Assembly: GCA_964508975.1 (NCBI GenBank)
Contig: CAZDVQ010000002.1
Location: forward strand, 163,824 to 227,823
Length of the DNA stretch: 64,000 nucleotides
Direction: 5' to 3'
Origin: CAZDVQ01 sp964508975
GTDB taxonomy: Bacteria > Bacteroidota > Bacteroidia > Chitinophagales > Saprospiraceae
Positions 9,108-18,100 of this stretch are shown piece after piece (the first letter of the stretch is position 1; each line of letters starts with the position of its first letter). The translations under genes and the position numbers were made by a program. Below the pieces are notes generated by a model. The model saw nothing but the letters and a program-made list of their open reading frames with translations. It was not told where the DNA came from and did not search any database.

Positions 9108-9857
9108 ATGCCCTACTATTTCGCTTCCGATTTTCACCTGGGCATACCCAGCCACGAGAAAAGCCTTGAACGCGAAAAGAAGATCGTGCGCTGGCTCGAC
9201 CATGTCTCTAAAGATGCCGAGGGCATATACCTCGTAGGCGACATATTTGACTTTTGGTTCGACTACAAATGCGTGGCACCCAAGGGCTACGTCCGCCTGC
9301 TGGGTAAACTGGCCGAACTGAGTGACCGTGGCATACCCATCACCGTGTTTACCGGCAACCACGACCTCTGGATGTTCGGCTACTTTGAACAAGAACTGGG
9401 CATACCTGTAAACAAAAAGCCCATTGTCTGCCAACTATATGGCAAACAACTGATGATTGGCCACGGCGATGGCCTTGGCCCTGGCGATTACGGCTACAAA
9501 CGCTTGAAAAAACTGTTCACCAACCCGCTGGCGCAGTGGGCCTTCCGGCAAGTACACCCCGATTTTGCCATGCGAGTAGCCCTTTATTTTTCACGGCGTA
9601 GCCGCTTGGCCCAGCATAGTATGCCCGAGGCCTGGCTGGGCGAAGAAAATGAATGGCTGTTTCAATACGCACAACGAAAGCTACAGGAAACACCGCTAGA
9701 TTATTTCGTGTTTGGGCACCGCCACCTGGACCTAGACTTAGCTTTGCCAGGTTCAAACAGCCGTTATATCAATTTGGGCGAGTGGATGCATACTTGCTCT
9801 TACGCTGTGCTGGACGAAACAGGCATGCGCTTGGCGTATTGGGAAAAACCCAGTTAA
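9108..9857 (+). CDS. lpxH: UDP-2,3-diacylglucosamine diphosphatase (LpxH-type)
   Basis: A 249-residue calcineurin-like metallophosphoesterase that converts UDP-2,3-diacylglucosamine to lipid X in lipid A synthesis. The metal-binding motifs are all present: DFH (Asp8, His10), GDIFDFW (Asp45), GNHD (Asn84, His85), GHGD (His119) and GHRH (His204, His206). The start lies two bases after the cytochrome stop. Its 3' end overlaps the 3' end of the convergent methyltransferase gene by 105 bp as read, which is unusual and discussed in the findings. Confidence 0.93.
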   Translation: MPYYFASDFHLGIPSHEKSLEREKKIVRWLDHVSKDAEGIYLVGDIFDFWFDYKCVAPKGYVRLLGKLAELSDRGIPITVFTGNHDLWMFGYFEQELGIPVNKKPIVCQLYGKQLMIGHGDGLGPGDYGYKRLKKLFTNPLAQWAFRQVHPDFAMRVALYFSRRSRLAQHSMPEAWLGEENEWLFQYAQRKLQETPLDYFVFGHRHLDLDLALPGSNSRYINLGEWMHTCSYAVLDETGMRLAYWEKPS

Positions 9858-10664
9858 GCCGACACCAATCATCACGTCCTGCTCAATACCCCAGCTTTCT
9901 GTTTTGCCTGGGATATGTTGTAAAATACTGAAACCAGCATCTTGCAGGATTTGGCTCATATACTGGGCCGTATGGAAGGTTTGATACAGCTGGGTGCCTT
10001 CCTTGTCGTGTTCGCGGCAAAAACAGCCTGTTTGCAAGAGTTGGGCAAGTTCATGCTTTTCGAGCTTTTGTTCATAAGCCTTACCTTGAAACGAAAAGAG
10101 CATTACCCCTTTCGGGCGCATGGCCGCATGTATAGCATTGAACCATGCCTTAATCAGGTGATCGGGCAAGTGCGTTACCACCGAAATGGACAAGACCCAA
10201 TCCATCTGTTGAATATCGGGGTGCAGTGGAGGGGCGGCAGCATTGAGGTAAAAGGCTAAGCCTTCTTTTGCCAGGGCCTTATTACACCAAGAAATGGTGT
10301 GCTGATTATAGTCGGTACCCATGACTACAGAGCCGGGGGCCAGTAGTTGCGGTAAATGCCGGGTGATGCGTGCCGGGCCGCAACCCCAGTCGAGCATGCG
10401 GATAGGACGATTCACATCAACAAAGGCCGAGACTTGCTGCAGGAGGTCTTGTGCCGATGCTAGACCCATGTTGTAGTAATTGTAATAATCTAGGCCAAAT
10501 GCCTCGAACATGGTAAAATCATCGGGCAGCACGACCTTGGGATGCTCTTTTTTGAACGCTCGGTTCCGTTGGGCATTTTTCAGTTTTTGTACCCAGTAGC
10601 TCAGGTACAAGAATCCTTTTTCGAGGCCAAGTTGGGCAACTACTGACTTGATAGTGTTTTTCAT
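9753..10664 (-). CDS. Class I SAM-dependent methyltransferase
   Basis: About 303 residues. The SAM-binding motif I is MLDWGCGPARITRHLP, followed by GTDYNQHTISWC (motif II) and MDWVLSISVVTHLP. I chose ATG at 10664 rather than the upstream TTG at 10691, because a -7 element (TAACTTTG on the minus strand, 10689-10696) overlaps the latter. The substrate is unknown. The C-terminal tail of about 35 residues lies antisense to the end of lpxH and looks unlike a methyltransferase; a shifted frame has a stop codon exactly where the lpxH stop lies, so a lost stop codon is possible. Confidence 0.85.
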   Translation of the reverse strand: MKNTIKSVVAQLGLEKGFLYLSYWVQKLKNAQRNRAFKKEHPKVVLPDDFTMFEAFGLDYYNYYNMGLASAQDLLQQVSAFVDVNRPIRMLDWGCGPARITRHLPQLLAPGSVVMGTDYNQHTISWCNKALAKEGLAFYLNAAAPPLHPDIQQMDWVLSISVVTHLPDHLIKAWFNAIHAAMRPKGVMLFSFQGKAYEQKLEKHELAQLLQTGCFCREHDKEGTQLYQTFHTAQYMSQILQDAGFSILQHIPGKTESWGIEQDVMIGVGLTGFFPIRQAHACFVQHSVRASMHPLAQIDITAV

Positions 10665-10688
10665 GCGGGGAATACTGTGTACAAAGTC

Positions 10689-10696
10689 CAAAGTTA
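10689..10696 (-). promoter_or_regulatory. -7 promoter element (TAACTTTG) of the methyltransferase gene
   Basis: Reads TAACTTTG on the minus strand, 25 bp upstream of the ATG at 10664. This decides against the longer TTG start. Confidence 0.5.
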
Positions 10697-10805
10697 ACAG
10701 AAATACTGTAGAATGCGTTTAGAAATTGGCATTCCCGAAAAAGCTGAAATCAACGTACAACCTTAAACAAAATCCCGTTTTTACTGTTTACCACGACATT
10801 GCATC

Positions 10806-10917
10806 GCACCAGCGATGCGAAGGGCGGCCAAAGGCCGTACCGATGGGGCGCTAGCCCCGAGGTATGAGCGATTAGCGAACCCGTAGCGTAGCGCCGCCGC
10901 GCAGCGGCGGGGTGCCC
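10806..10917 (-). repeat. GC-rich structured intergenic repeat, copy 3 (divergent variant)
   Basis: Reverse orientation, in the divergent spacer between the methyltransferase and the carotenoid cluster. Closing stem GCACC/GGTGC; first hairpin CCGCCG/CGGCGG; further hairpin GGGGC-TAGC-GCCCC. The primary sequence differs most from the other copies, yet the hairpin order is the same. Confidence 0.75.
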
Positions 10918-10951
10918 AAAACCAAAACATTACAACCGTATAAGAAACGAC

Positions 10952-11617
10952 ATGATATCCATAAGCGCCGAACGCAAAAGCCAGCTCTCGCTGCTCGTTA
11001 TCCTCATTTTGTATATCGTGGGGGTACTTGGCGTGTTGGTGCCCTTGCACCCTCAATTCATGCTTTTGACCCCCTTTAACCTGTTGGTAACGGCACTGAT
11101 TGTATTGTACAACCATCCGCATCGCGACCCAGGTTTGGCCCTGATGGGCGGTATCATTTTCGTGTTGGCCTACTTGGTTGAACTAGCAGGCGTGCATACC
11201 GGCGTCATTTTCGGGGAATATAGCTACGGCGCTACACTTGGCCCCAAACTCATGGGTGTGCCATTGGTTATTGGTTTAAACTGGTTGGTGCTTTTGTACG
11301 GGAGCTCGGCGCTGGCGCACCAGCTTGGCCTCAAAAACCCTTGGCTGGTGATGATTGGCTCGGCCAGCTTGATGACCGGCTACGATATTTTACTGGAGCA
11401 TATTGCCATTCGCCACGATTTTTGGCGCTGGACATACGAGTCGCCAAACAATTTTCTCGCTGCACCGGTTCAAAACTATGTAGCCTGGTGGTTGGTGGCA
11501 TTCGGGTTATCTGGGTTATTCCAATTGCGTGTACCCAAGTTCCAGAACAAGGTGGCCATCGGTTTATTTATCCTGCAGTTCATTTTTTTTAGCATACTTT
11601 TGATGTTCGCAAAATAG
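10952..11617 (+). CDS. cruF: Carotenoid biosynthesis membrane protein (CruF/DUF422 family)
   Basis: A 221-residue integral membrane protein with about seven hydrophobic segments. It matches the CruF-type carotenoid 1',2'-hydratase family, with motifs FGEYSYGATLGPKLMGVPL, WLVLLYGSS, YDILLEHIAIRHDFWRW and APVQNYVAWW. Family members hydrate the psi end of monocyclic or acyclic carotenoids. It is followed nine bases later by crtZ, so the operon would make a hydroxylated, partly cyclised carotenoid. The exact product (for example a saproxanthin-like or flexixanthin-like pigment) is inference. The phytoene synthase and desaturase genes are not in this window. Confidence 0.88.
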   Translation: MISISAERKSQLSLLVILILYIVGVLGVLVPLHPQFMLLTPFNLLVTALIVLYNHPHRDPGLALMGGIIFVLAYLVELAGVHTGVIFGEYSYGATLGPKLMGVPLVIGLNWLVLLYGSSALAHQLGLKNPWLVMIGSASLMTGYDILLEHIAIRHDFWRWTYESPNNFLAAPVQNYVAWWLVAFGLSGLFQLRVPKFQNKVAIGLFILQFIFFSILLMFAK

Positions 11618-11625
11618 CACTTAGC

Positions 11626-12126
11626 ATGTCGTTTTTGATTTATACCGCAATTACCCTAGCTGCCTATATTGGCATGGAATTCATGGCTTGGTTTACCCAT
11701 AAGTATGTAATGCACGGCTTTTTGTGGGGCTGGCATGAAGACCATCACAAGAAAGAGTTGATCAACGGTTTTTTGCATAAAAACGACCGTTTTTTCCTCG
11801 TTTTTGCCATTCCTAGCGCTACCTTCTACATCTTGGGCTCGACCGTGCCAGGCTTGTTCGGCTTGTTTTTCGTGGGCGTGGGTATCTCTTTGTATGGCTT
11901 GACATACTTTTTAATCCACGACGTGTATATCCACCGCCGATTCAAGTGGTTTAACTTGATGGATAACTTCTACTCCCGCGCCGTGTTGCGGGCGCATGGA
12001 GCGCATCATGCTAAACGCGAGAAAGAAGACGGTGAATCATTTGGTTTACTGGTCATCAACCCTAAATATTTTAAGCCACGGAGCCAGTGGAAAAAACAAG
12101 TGGACGAGGAATATGGCCAATACTAA
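11626..12126 (+). CDS. crtZ: Beta-carotene 3-hydroxylase
   Basis: A 166-residue membrane di-iron hydroxylase of the fatty-acid hydroxylase type. The histidine clusters that bind the two irons are visible: HKYVMH (His25, His30), HEDHH (His37, His40, His41), HDVYIH (His98, His103) and HGAHH (His124, His127, His128). It adds the 3-hydroxyl to beta-ionone rings. It sits directly after the CruF gene, and its stop overlaps the start of the Nudix gene, consistent with one operon. Confidence 0.95.
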   Translation: MSFLIYTAITLAAYIGMEFMAWFTHKYVMHGFLWGWHEDHHKKELINGFLHKNDRFFLVFAIPSATFYILGSTVPGLFGLFFVGVGISLYGLTYFLIHDVYIHRRFKWFNLMDNFYSRAVLRAHGAHHAKREKEDGESFGLLVINPKYFKPRSQWKKQVDEEYGQY

Positions 12127-12511
12127 TACCCCGATAAGGGTAGTTTGCGCCTTGATTAAACGCGAGGATACTTGGCTCTTGTGCCAACGTTCAGCCACGC
12201 AATCGAACCCTGGCTGCTGGGAATTTCCCGGTGGAAAAATTGAAGCCGGTGAGTCGTCGGGCGATGCCATCGTGCGCGAGCTACACGAGGAGCTTGGTGT
12301 TGAGGTAAGCCCCATTATGACCTTGCATCCGGTGCTGCACGAGTATCCAGACAAATATATATCGCTGATTCCCGTGGCATGCAAGCTGCCCGAAGATGCT
12401 AGTATCCAGCTGAGCGAACACCAAGCCTACGGCTGGTTTAACCGCGAGGAGATAGACAAGTTAGGACTAAGCGCTGCCGATGTGCAAGTAGCCGCACAAT
12501 ACTGCCGCTAA
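12113..12511 (+). CDS. MutT-type Nudix hydrolase
   Basis: About 132 residues from ATG at 12113, which overlaps the end of crtZ by 14 bp and has a GAGGA ribosome-binding site inside crtZ; the longer upstream frame lies inside crtZ and is not used. The Nudix box GX5EX7REUXEEXGU is intact at residues 41-63 (GGKIEAGES ... RELHEELGV). The WEFPGGK context and short length match 8-oxo-dGTP diphosphatases (MutT), which cleanse oxidised nucleotides. Translational coupling to the carotenoid operon puts two oxidative-stress functions together, though this may be incidental. Confidence 0.92.
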   Translation: MANTNTPIRVVCALIKREDTWLLCQRSATQSNPGCWEFPGGKIEAGESSGDAIVRELHEELGVEVSPIMTLHPVLHEYPDKYISLIPVACKLPEDASIQLSEHQAYGWFNREEIDKLGLSAADVQVAAQYCR

Positions 12512-12529
12512 TGGGAACTATTTTCATCC

Positions 12530-12559
12530 TTGACAGGTTGTGATAATTCCATATCTTTC
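12530..12559 (+). promoter_or_regulatory. Bacteroidota promoter, TTG-N19-TATCTTTC
   Basis: TTG at 12530-12532 is followed by exactly 19 bases and then TATCTTTC at 12552-12559, one base from the TAnnTTTG consensus. It lies 17 bp upstream of the ATG of the small membrane protein, so the second half of the carotenoid region has its own promoter. Confidence 0.65.
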
Positions 12560-12576
12560 GCCAAAATTAACGCAAC

Positions 12577-12882
12577 ATGGAAGGCATTATAGCAATTGTG
12601 ATGGTATTTGGTATTCCCCTTTCGGCCATTATCGGGGGGTATTATATAAAGCTCCAGAAGATGAAAATGGAGAGCGGCCAAATGTCGAACAATGCTACCC
12701 GACAGCTAGAGGACAAGCTCCGCCAACTATCTGAGCGCAACGAAGACCTGGAAAAACGCCTGCGCAATGTAGAAGATATCGTGGCCGACTCGACCAAGAT
12801 GGGCCAGCTCGAAAGCAAAGATGCCTTGGAAATCAAGCGCCAACTCGACGAGTTGAAGCGCAAGATCGAAATGGAAAAATAA
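12577..12882 (+). CDS. Small membrane coiled-coil protein, PspB-like
   Basis: A 101-residue protein with one N-terminal membrane helix (about residues 4-24, IIAIVMVFGIPLSAIIGGYY) followed by a long charged heptad-rich segment (about 36-101) that predicts a cytoplasmic coiled coil. The layout resembles PspB of the phage-shock membrane-stress response, but sequence support is weak and no PspC or PspF is adjacent; a PspA-like gene does occur at 48014. It has its own promoter. Confidence 0.75.
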   Translation: MEGIIAIVMVFGIPLSAIIGGYYIKLQKMKMESGQMSNNATRQLEDKLRQLSERNEDLEKRLRNVEDIVADSTKMGQLESKDALEIKRQLDELKRKIEMEK

Positions 12883-12936
12883 CCCAAGGCTCAACAAATC
12901 GCACTGTTTGCTGTTTGACTGTGAAACTTTTAAGGC

Positions 12937-13794
12937 ATGGACCAGCGCATATCCGTAGGCAAAGCAAGTATCATTACATTTTTGGCCATGTTGGCCGGTG
13001 TCTTGTTGGTTTTGCTGGTAAATATTTATATACCGGTATCGCCTGATTTACGCCAGAGCGTGCCTAGCTCAGGGCTGCAAATCGCACAATTTGAGCAAAA
13101 CAATTGGACCTACCTGCTCATCAACGGCTCAGCACTCTTGTTCCCCTTCTTGTTGAGTTTTGACAAAAAAGTGGCCTTTTACAAACACTGGCCCGCATTG
13201 TTCCCCGCTATAGTACTCATGGGTGCCTTTTTTATCGTGTGGGACGTATATTTTACCCACATTGGTGTTTGGGGCTTCAACGAGGAATATACCAACCTTT
13301 ATCTACTGGGCTTACCCTTGGGCGAGTGGCTGTTCTTTGTGGTCATCCCCTACTGCTGCATCTTTGTTTACGAATGCCTGGTGGCTTATTTCCCGGGTGA
13401 GCCTTTCCAGCGGCAGTTAAAATATATCGACTGGGCCTTGATGCTTTTGTTTTTTGGCGTGGGGTTGAGTCAAATCGATCGTTTTTACACGGGCAGCACT
13501 TGGTTGCTGAGCGGTATTTTATTAGCCTTGCACGTGTTTGGCGTATTGCAAAGCCCTTGGCGCGGGCGCTTTTACCAGGCATACCTGGTGGGTCTAATCC
13601 CTTTTTTACTGGTCAATGGCGTACTCACCGGGGCGTTTACACAGCGGCCCGTGGTCATTTATACCGATGCTGAAAATTTGAGCAGCGTCCTGGGCCAACG
13701 CATCCTGTCTATCCCTTTTGATGACGTGGCATATTACTTCCTCATGCTGCTGATGAGCATGACATGGTATAAAAAGTTAGGAGAGAGGAGTTAG
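12937..13794 (+). CDS. Lycopene cyclase (CrtYcd/CarR-type membrane cyclase)
   Basis: A 285-residue protein with about eight membrane segments. The fused two-domain architecture of heterodimeric-type lycopene cyclases is visible: each half has the cyclase pattern, for example FFIVWDVYFTHIGVWGFN followed by GLPLGEWLFFVVIPY in the first half and DDVAYYFLMLLMSM in the second. It converts lycopene ends to beta-ionone rings, supplying the substrate for CrtZ two genes upstream. The protein ends just before a short GGAGAG-type repeat. Confidence 0.9.
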   Translation: MDQRISVGKASIITFLAMLAGVLLVLLVNIYIPVSPDLRQSVPSSGLQIAQFEQNNWTYLLINGSALLFPFLLSFDKKVAFYKHWPALFPAIVLMGAFFIVWDVYFTHIGVWGFNEEYTNLYLLGLPLGEWLFFVVIPYCCIFVYECLVAYFPGEPFQRQLKYIDWALMLLFFGVGLSQIDRFYTGSTWLLSGILLALHVFGVLQSPWRGRFYQAYLVGLIPFLLVNGVLTGAFTQRPVVIYTDAENLSSVLGQRILSIPFDDVAYYFLMLLMSMTWYKKLGERS

Positions 13795-13877
13795 GAGAGA
13801 GGAATTTTAAGCCCTATCCTACCACGCACAACTTACACACATCTTACAACTCACATCTTACAACTTACCGCTTATTT

Positions 13878-13981
13878 GGGCGTTCCGGCGCTGCGCGCCG
13901 TCGCTGTCCTACGGGTGCGCTAAACGCTTAGTGCGCGGTGCGCACCACCCGCTATGCGGGTGCCCTCCGGCCAGCTAACGC
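13878..13981 (+). repeat. GC-rich structured intergenic repeat, copy 4
   Basis: Forward orientation after the cyclase gene. Closing stem GCGTT/AACGC; first hairpin CGGCGC-TGC-GCGCCG; later hairpins GGTGC-GCACC and ACCCGC-TAT-GCGGGT. Confidence 0.92.
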
Positions 13982-14237
13982 GTTTCTTGCAGTGTTGGAT
14001 TAAACGCATTAAACGGTGTTGTGTACAATTGAGCCTAAGCCTTTTTTGATATTGTGCATGAACAATCGAAATAAAATACTGATTAACAAATATTTATAAA
14101 TAAATACAGTCCTAAATCTTGCCCATATTCACATTTTTTTTCAACGAGTCACAAAAACAATACAACATAAACTGCGTAGATAGCTAATCATTTTGCTACC
14201 TTAGTGCTCAGTTTGCTACTAAACCCCCTTCAACCAC
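13982..14237. other. Gene-free spacer upstream of the DUF4349 gene
   Basis: AT-rich sequence with no open frame or RNA that I can support. It presumably holds the promoter of the next gene, but no clear TAnnTTTG element with good spacing was seen. Confidence 0.4.
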
Positions 14238-15101
14238 ATGAGCAATGTTTTCTTTCGCCCTCGCATAGCGTTATGGCTGTTGATACTATTGACAACACTA
14301 TCCACGACGCATACAGCTTTCGCCAACCAAGACAGCAGCCGAACCGATAGCAGCGCCATAGCGCTTGCCAATCCAACGCCAGCGCATTTATTATTCCAGA
14401 GTAATAGCATGAAGGTTAAGGTTAGCTCTGTGGATCAATCGACCGAGAAACTAGCATCTTTGTTCGATAAATTTGGCGTTAGCATCGTTCGCGAAGAAAC
14501 CAACAAAATTGGCCAAGTCCGTGAAGCCATCTGGGTAGCTCAAATCGAAAAGGGGAAACTAAATGACTTTATCAAAACCGTTAAATCAACAGCCGATATA
14601 GTCCTGTCACAAGGAGCTAATTTTGAAGAGAAAGTAGCACAACTCCTCGAGCTTGACAAACAAATTGCCTACCAAAAGGAAACACTCGACGAGATTAGCG
14701 CCCTAGCTGAAAAAGCCTATAAACCATCAGAACAAATCGAAGCCCGTGTCGCTCTACGCAATATCGAAGCCGAGCTTCAACAACTAATGGAATCTAGGGT
14801 AAAGTTGTTAGCCGAGTCTGAGCTCGTAACCATCACCATCACCTTCGTGGAAGATACCACCATCGTGGCAGCAGACCCCTCGTTTAAAGACCAAATGCTA
14901 TCTGCATTCCTCGCGGGTATCGATAATCTCAAAGCCACTTTGTTGCTCATCGTTATGTACTGGCCTATTACCATCGCGGCCATCGTTGCCCTAGTGTACT
15001 TTTCTTTGGCCATTCGCCACAACAAGCGTATCGCCGAAAACCTACGCAAACAACGCGAGTTTGAACAAGACCTCAAAAGAAGCAGTGGCCCGATAATTTA
15101 A
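14238..15101 (+). CDS. DUF4349 membrane protein
   Basis: A 287-residue protein with a signal peptide (about residues 1-29), an extracytoplasmic domain with the DUF4349 pattern (KLASLFDKFGVSIVREE, VREAIWVAQIEKGKLNDF), a coiled-coil stretch around 130-195, a beta strand (ELVTITITFVED) and one membrane helix near residues 230-258 followed by a short basic cytoplasmic tail. DUF4349 proteins are found widely and have no settled function. It stands alone between a structured repeat and mfd. Confidence 0.85.
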   Translation: MSNVFFRPRIALWLLILLTTLSTTHTAFANQDSSRTDSSAIALANPTPAHLLFQSNSMKVKVSSVDQSTEKLASLFDKFGVSIVREETNKIGQVREAIWVAQIEKGKLNDFIKTVKSTADIVLSQGANFEEKVAQLLELDKQIAYQKETLDEISALAEKAYKPSEQIEARVALRNIEAELQQLMESRVKLLAESELVTITITFVEDTTIVAADPSFKDQMLSAFLAGIDNLKATLLLIVMYWPITIAAIVALVYFSLAIRHNKRIAENLRKQREFEQDLKRSSGPII

Positions 15102-15149
15102 TCCTGCTACAATCACGTCCGTAGGGGGGATTTTAACTAATTTCGCCCC

Positions 15150-18100
15150 ATGAACTTGGATCAGCTCAACGAGCAATATCAAAAAGACCCCCGTACCCAA
15201 CAAATTGCTCAACTACTTGGGCAAAAAACAGTGCAACGCCTTGTGCTCAAGGGTTTATCCGGCGCACAAGATGCCTTTGTACTCAATGCCGTATTTAAAC
15301 AGCTTGATGTACCACACGTGGTCATTGCCCTCGACCGCGAAGAAGCTGCCTATACCCAAAATAATATCGCGGCAGTCAGCGATAAGGAAGATGTGCTCCT
15401 TTTCCCCGATTCGTTCCGCCGGCCCATGCATTTCGAGGAGATTAACCGCAACTTCGTGCTGCAACGCACCGAGAGTGTAAACCGCTTTTTCAACACCGCT
15501 ACCAAAGGCAGTGTACTGGTAACCTACCCTGAAGCCCTCTTCGAAAAAGTAGTGGTGCCAGATGTATTGCAAAAAACAGCCATCAACCTAGCTATTGGCG
15601 AGCCCATCGAGGTAGACTTCCTCGTTGAGGTGCTGGTTGAATACGGCTTTGAACGCGTAGACTTCGTTTACGAACCAGGCCAATTTGCCATCCGTGGCGG
15701 TATCGTGGATATTTACTCCTACGGCAACGAAATGCCTTACCGCGTGGAGCTTTTCGACGTGGAAGTAGAAAGTATCCGGACCTTTAACCCCGGCACACAA
15801 CTTTCTGAACGCAAAATATCGCGGGTAACGATTGTACCCAATATCAACACGCGATTCAACACCGAGGAAAAAGCCTCGCTCCTCAGCCTCCTACCCGAAA
15901 ATACGATCTTCTGGATTCAAGACCTCAACTTCCTGACCGACAAACTACAGGATTGCTTTGACCGTGCCCTCGATTACATGGATAAGGTGAGCAGCCTGCT
16001 GGAAGAAGACCGCAACGAAGAAGCCAAGTTTCTCGAGGACCGCGCTTTCCTCCGCCCAGGACAAGTGATGGAAGAGCTAAAATCATACTCCAGCATCGAA
16101 ATCAATACCGATAGCGGCTTCAAAAATGCTACCTACATACAGTTTAACGGTATTCCACAACCCAGCTTCAACAAGAACTTTGAATACCTGATTCGCCATC
16201 TCAGCGAGCACAACGCCTCTGGCATCGAGAACTATATATTTGCCGAAAACCCCAAACAGGTACAACGTTTTTACAGCATCTTCGACGACCTTAAAGCCGA
16301 TGTACGCTGGCACCCCATACCCAAGGCTATCAACGAAGGCTTCTTGGATAAAGACTTGAACATCGCCTGCTACACCGACCACCAGATATTTGAACGCTAC
16401 CACCGCTACAAAATGCGGGCAGGCTTCGACAAGGCCGAATCGCTCAACCTCCGCCGCCTACGCGAGCTCCGCCCCGGCGATTTCGTGACGCACCTTGATC
16501 ACGGCGTAGGCCGATACTCGGGCCTCGAGAAAATTACCATCAACGGCCAAATACAAGAAGCCGTGCGGCTTATTTACCGCGATAACGACGTGTTGTACGT
16601 GAGCATCAACTCGCTGCACAAAATTTCGCGCTACGTGGGCAAAGACGGTACACCGCCTAAAATCCATAAACTGGGCAGCGATACCTGGAGCAACACCAAG
16701 CGCCGCACCAAGGCCAAAATCAAGGAATTAGCCATCGACCTAATCAAGTTGTACGCCAAGCGCAAGGCCACGCCGGGCTTTGCCTACAGCATGGATGGCT
16801 ACCTCCAGAACGAGCTCGAAGCCTCTTTCATCTACGAGGATACACCCGACCAGGCCAAGGCCACCGAGGATGTGAAAAAAGATATGCAGAAAAATCACCC
16901 CATGGACCGCCTCATTTGTGGCGACGTGGGCTTCGGCAAAACCGAAGTAGCCATCCGGGCGGCATTCAAAGCCGTGACCGATGGCAAACAAGTAGCCATC
17001 CTCGTGCCCACCACCATCCTGGCTATTCAACACGCCCGCACGTTCAAAGAAAGGCTCGGGCATTTTGGCGTGAGCATCGACTACGTAAACCGTTTCAGGA
17101 GCGCCAAGGAAAAAACCGAAATTTTCAAGCAAACCGAGGCCGGTAAAGTAGATATCCTCATCGGTACGCACTCTATCCTGGGCAGCAAGGTCAAGTTTAA
17201 AGACCTAGGCCTGCTCATCATCGACGAGGAGCAAAAGTTTGGCGTGGGCGCCAAGGAAAAACTACGCGAAGCTCGCGTGAGCATCGACACGCTTACCCTC
17301 ACGGCCACGCCTATTCCCCGCACCCTGCAATTCTCGCTCATGGCAGCCCGCGACCTGTCAATCATCAACACGCCGCCGCCCAACCGCCAACCCATCCAAA
17401 CGGAGGTGCGCACCTTCAACGACGAGGTCATCAAAGATGCCATTTATTACGAGGTAAGCCGCGGCGGACAAGTATTCTTCATACATAACCGCGTAACCCA
17501 GCTGCCCGAGATGGCCGCCATGCTCCGTCGCTTGTGCCCCGATCTCGACATCGCCATGGCGCACGGCCAAATGGAATCTGACGACCTTGAAAACGTGCTC
17601 ATCGACTTTATCGACGGCAAGCACGATGTGCTTTGTAGCACCAATATTATCGAGACCGGTTTGGATATCCCCAATGCCAATACCATCATCATCAACAATG
17701 CTAACCAATTTGGCCTCAGCGATTTACACCAGCTCAGGGGCCGCGTGGGGCGTTCCAACAAAAAAGCATTCTGCTACTTGTTCTCGCCGCCAAAATCGGT
17801 ATTAACCCCCGAGGCCCGCAAACGACTACAAGTTATCGAGGAGTTTTCAGACCTGGGCAGCGGCTTCCACATCGCCATGCGCGACCTTGATATACGCGGA
17901 GCGGGTAACCTGCTGGGCGCCGAGCAAAGCGGTGTAATTGCCGATATCGGCTACGAAACCTACCAGAAAATCCTCAACGAGGCCATACGCGAGCTCAAGG
18001 AAACCGATTTTAAGGACTTGTTCCAGGACGAGCTATCTTTACAAACCGAATTTGTGCAAGATGTAGCCATCGAGACCGATATCGAGATGCTCATCCCGGA

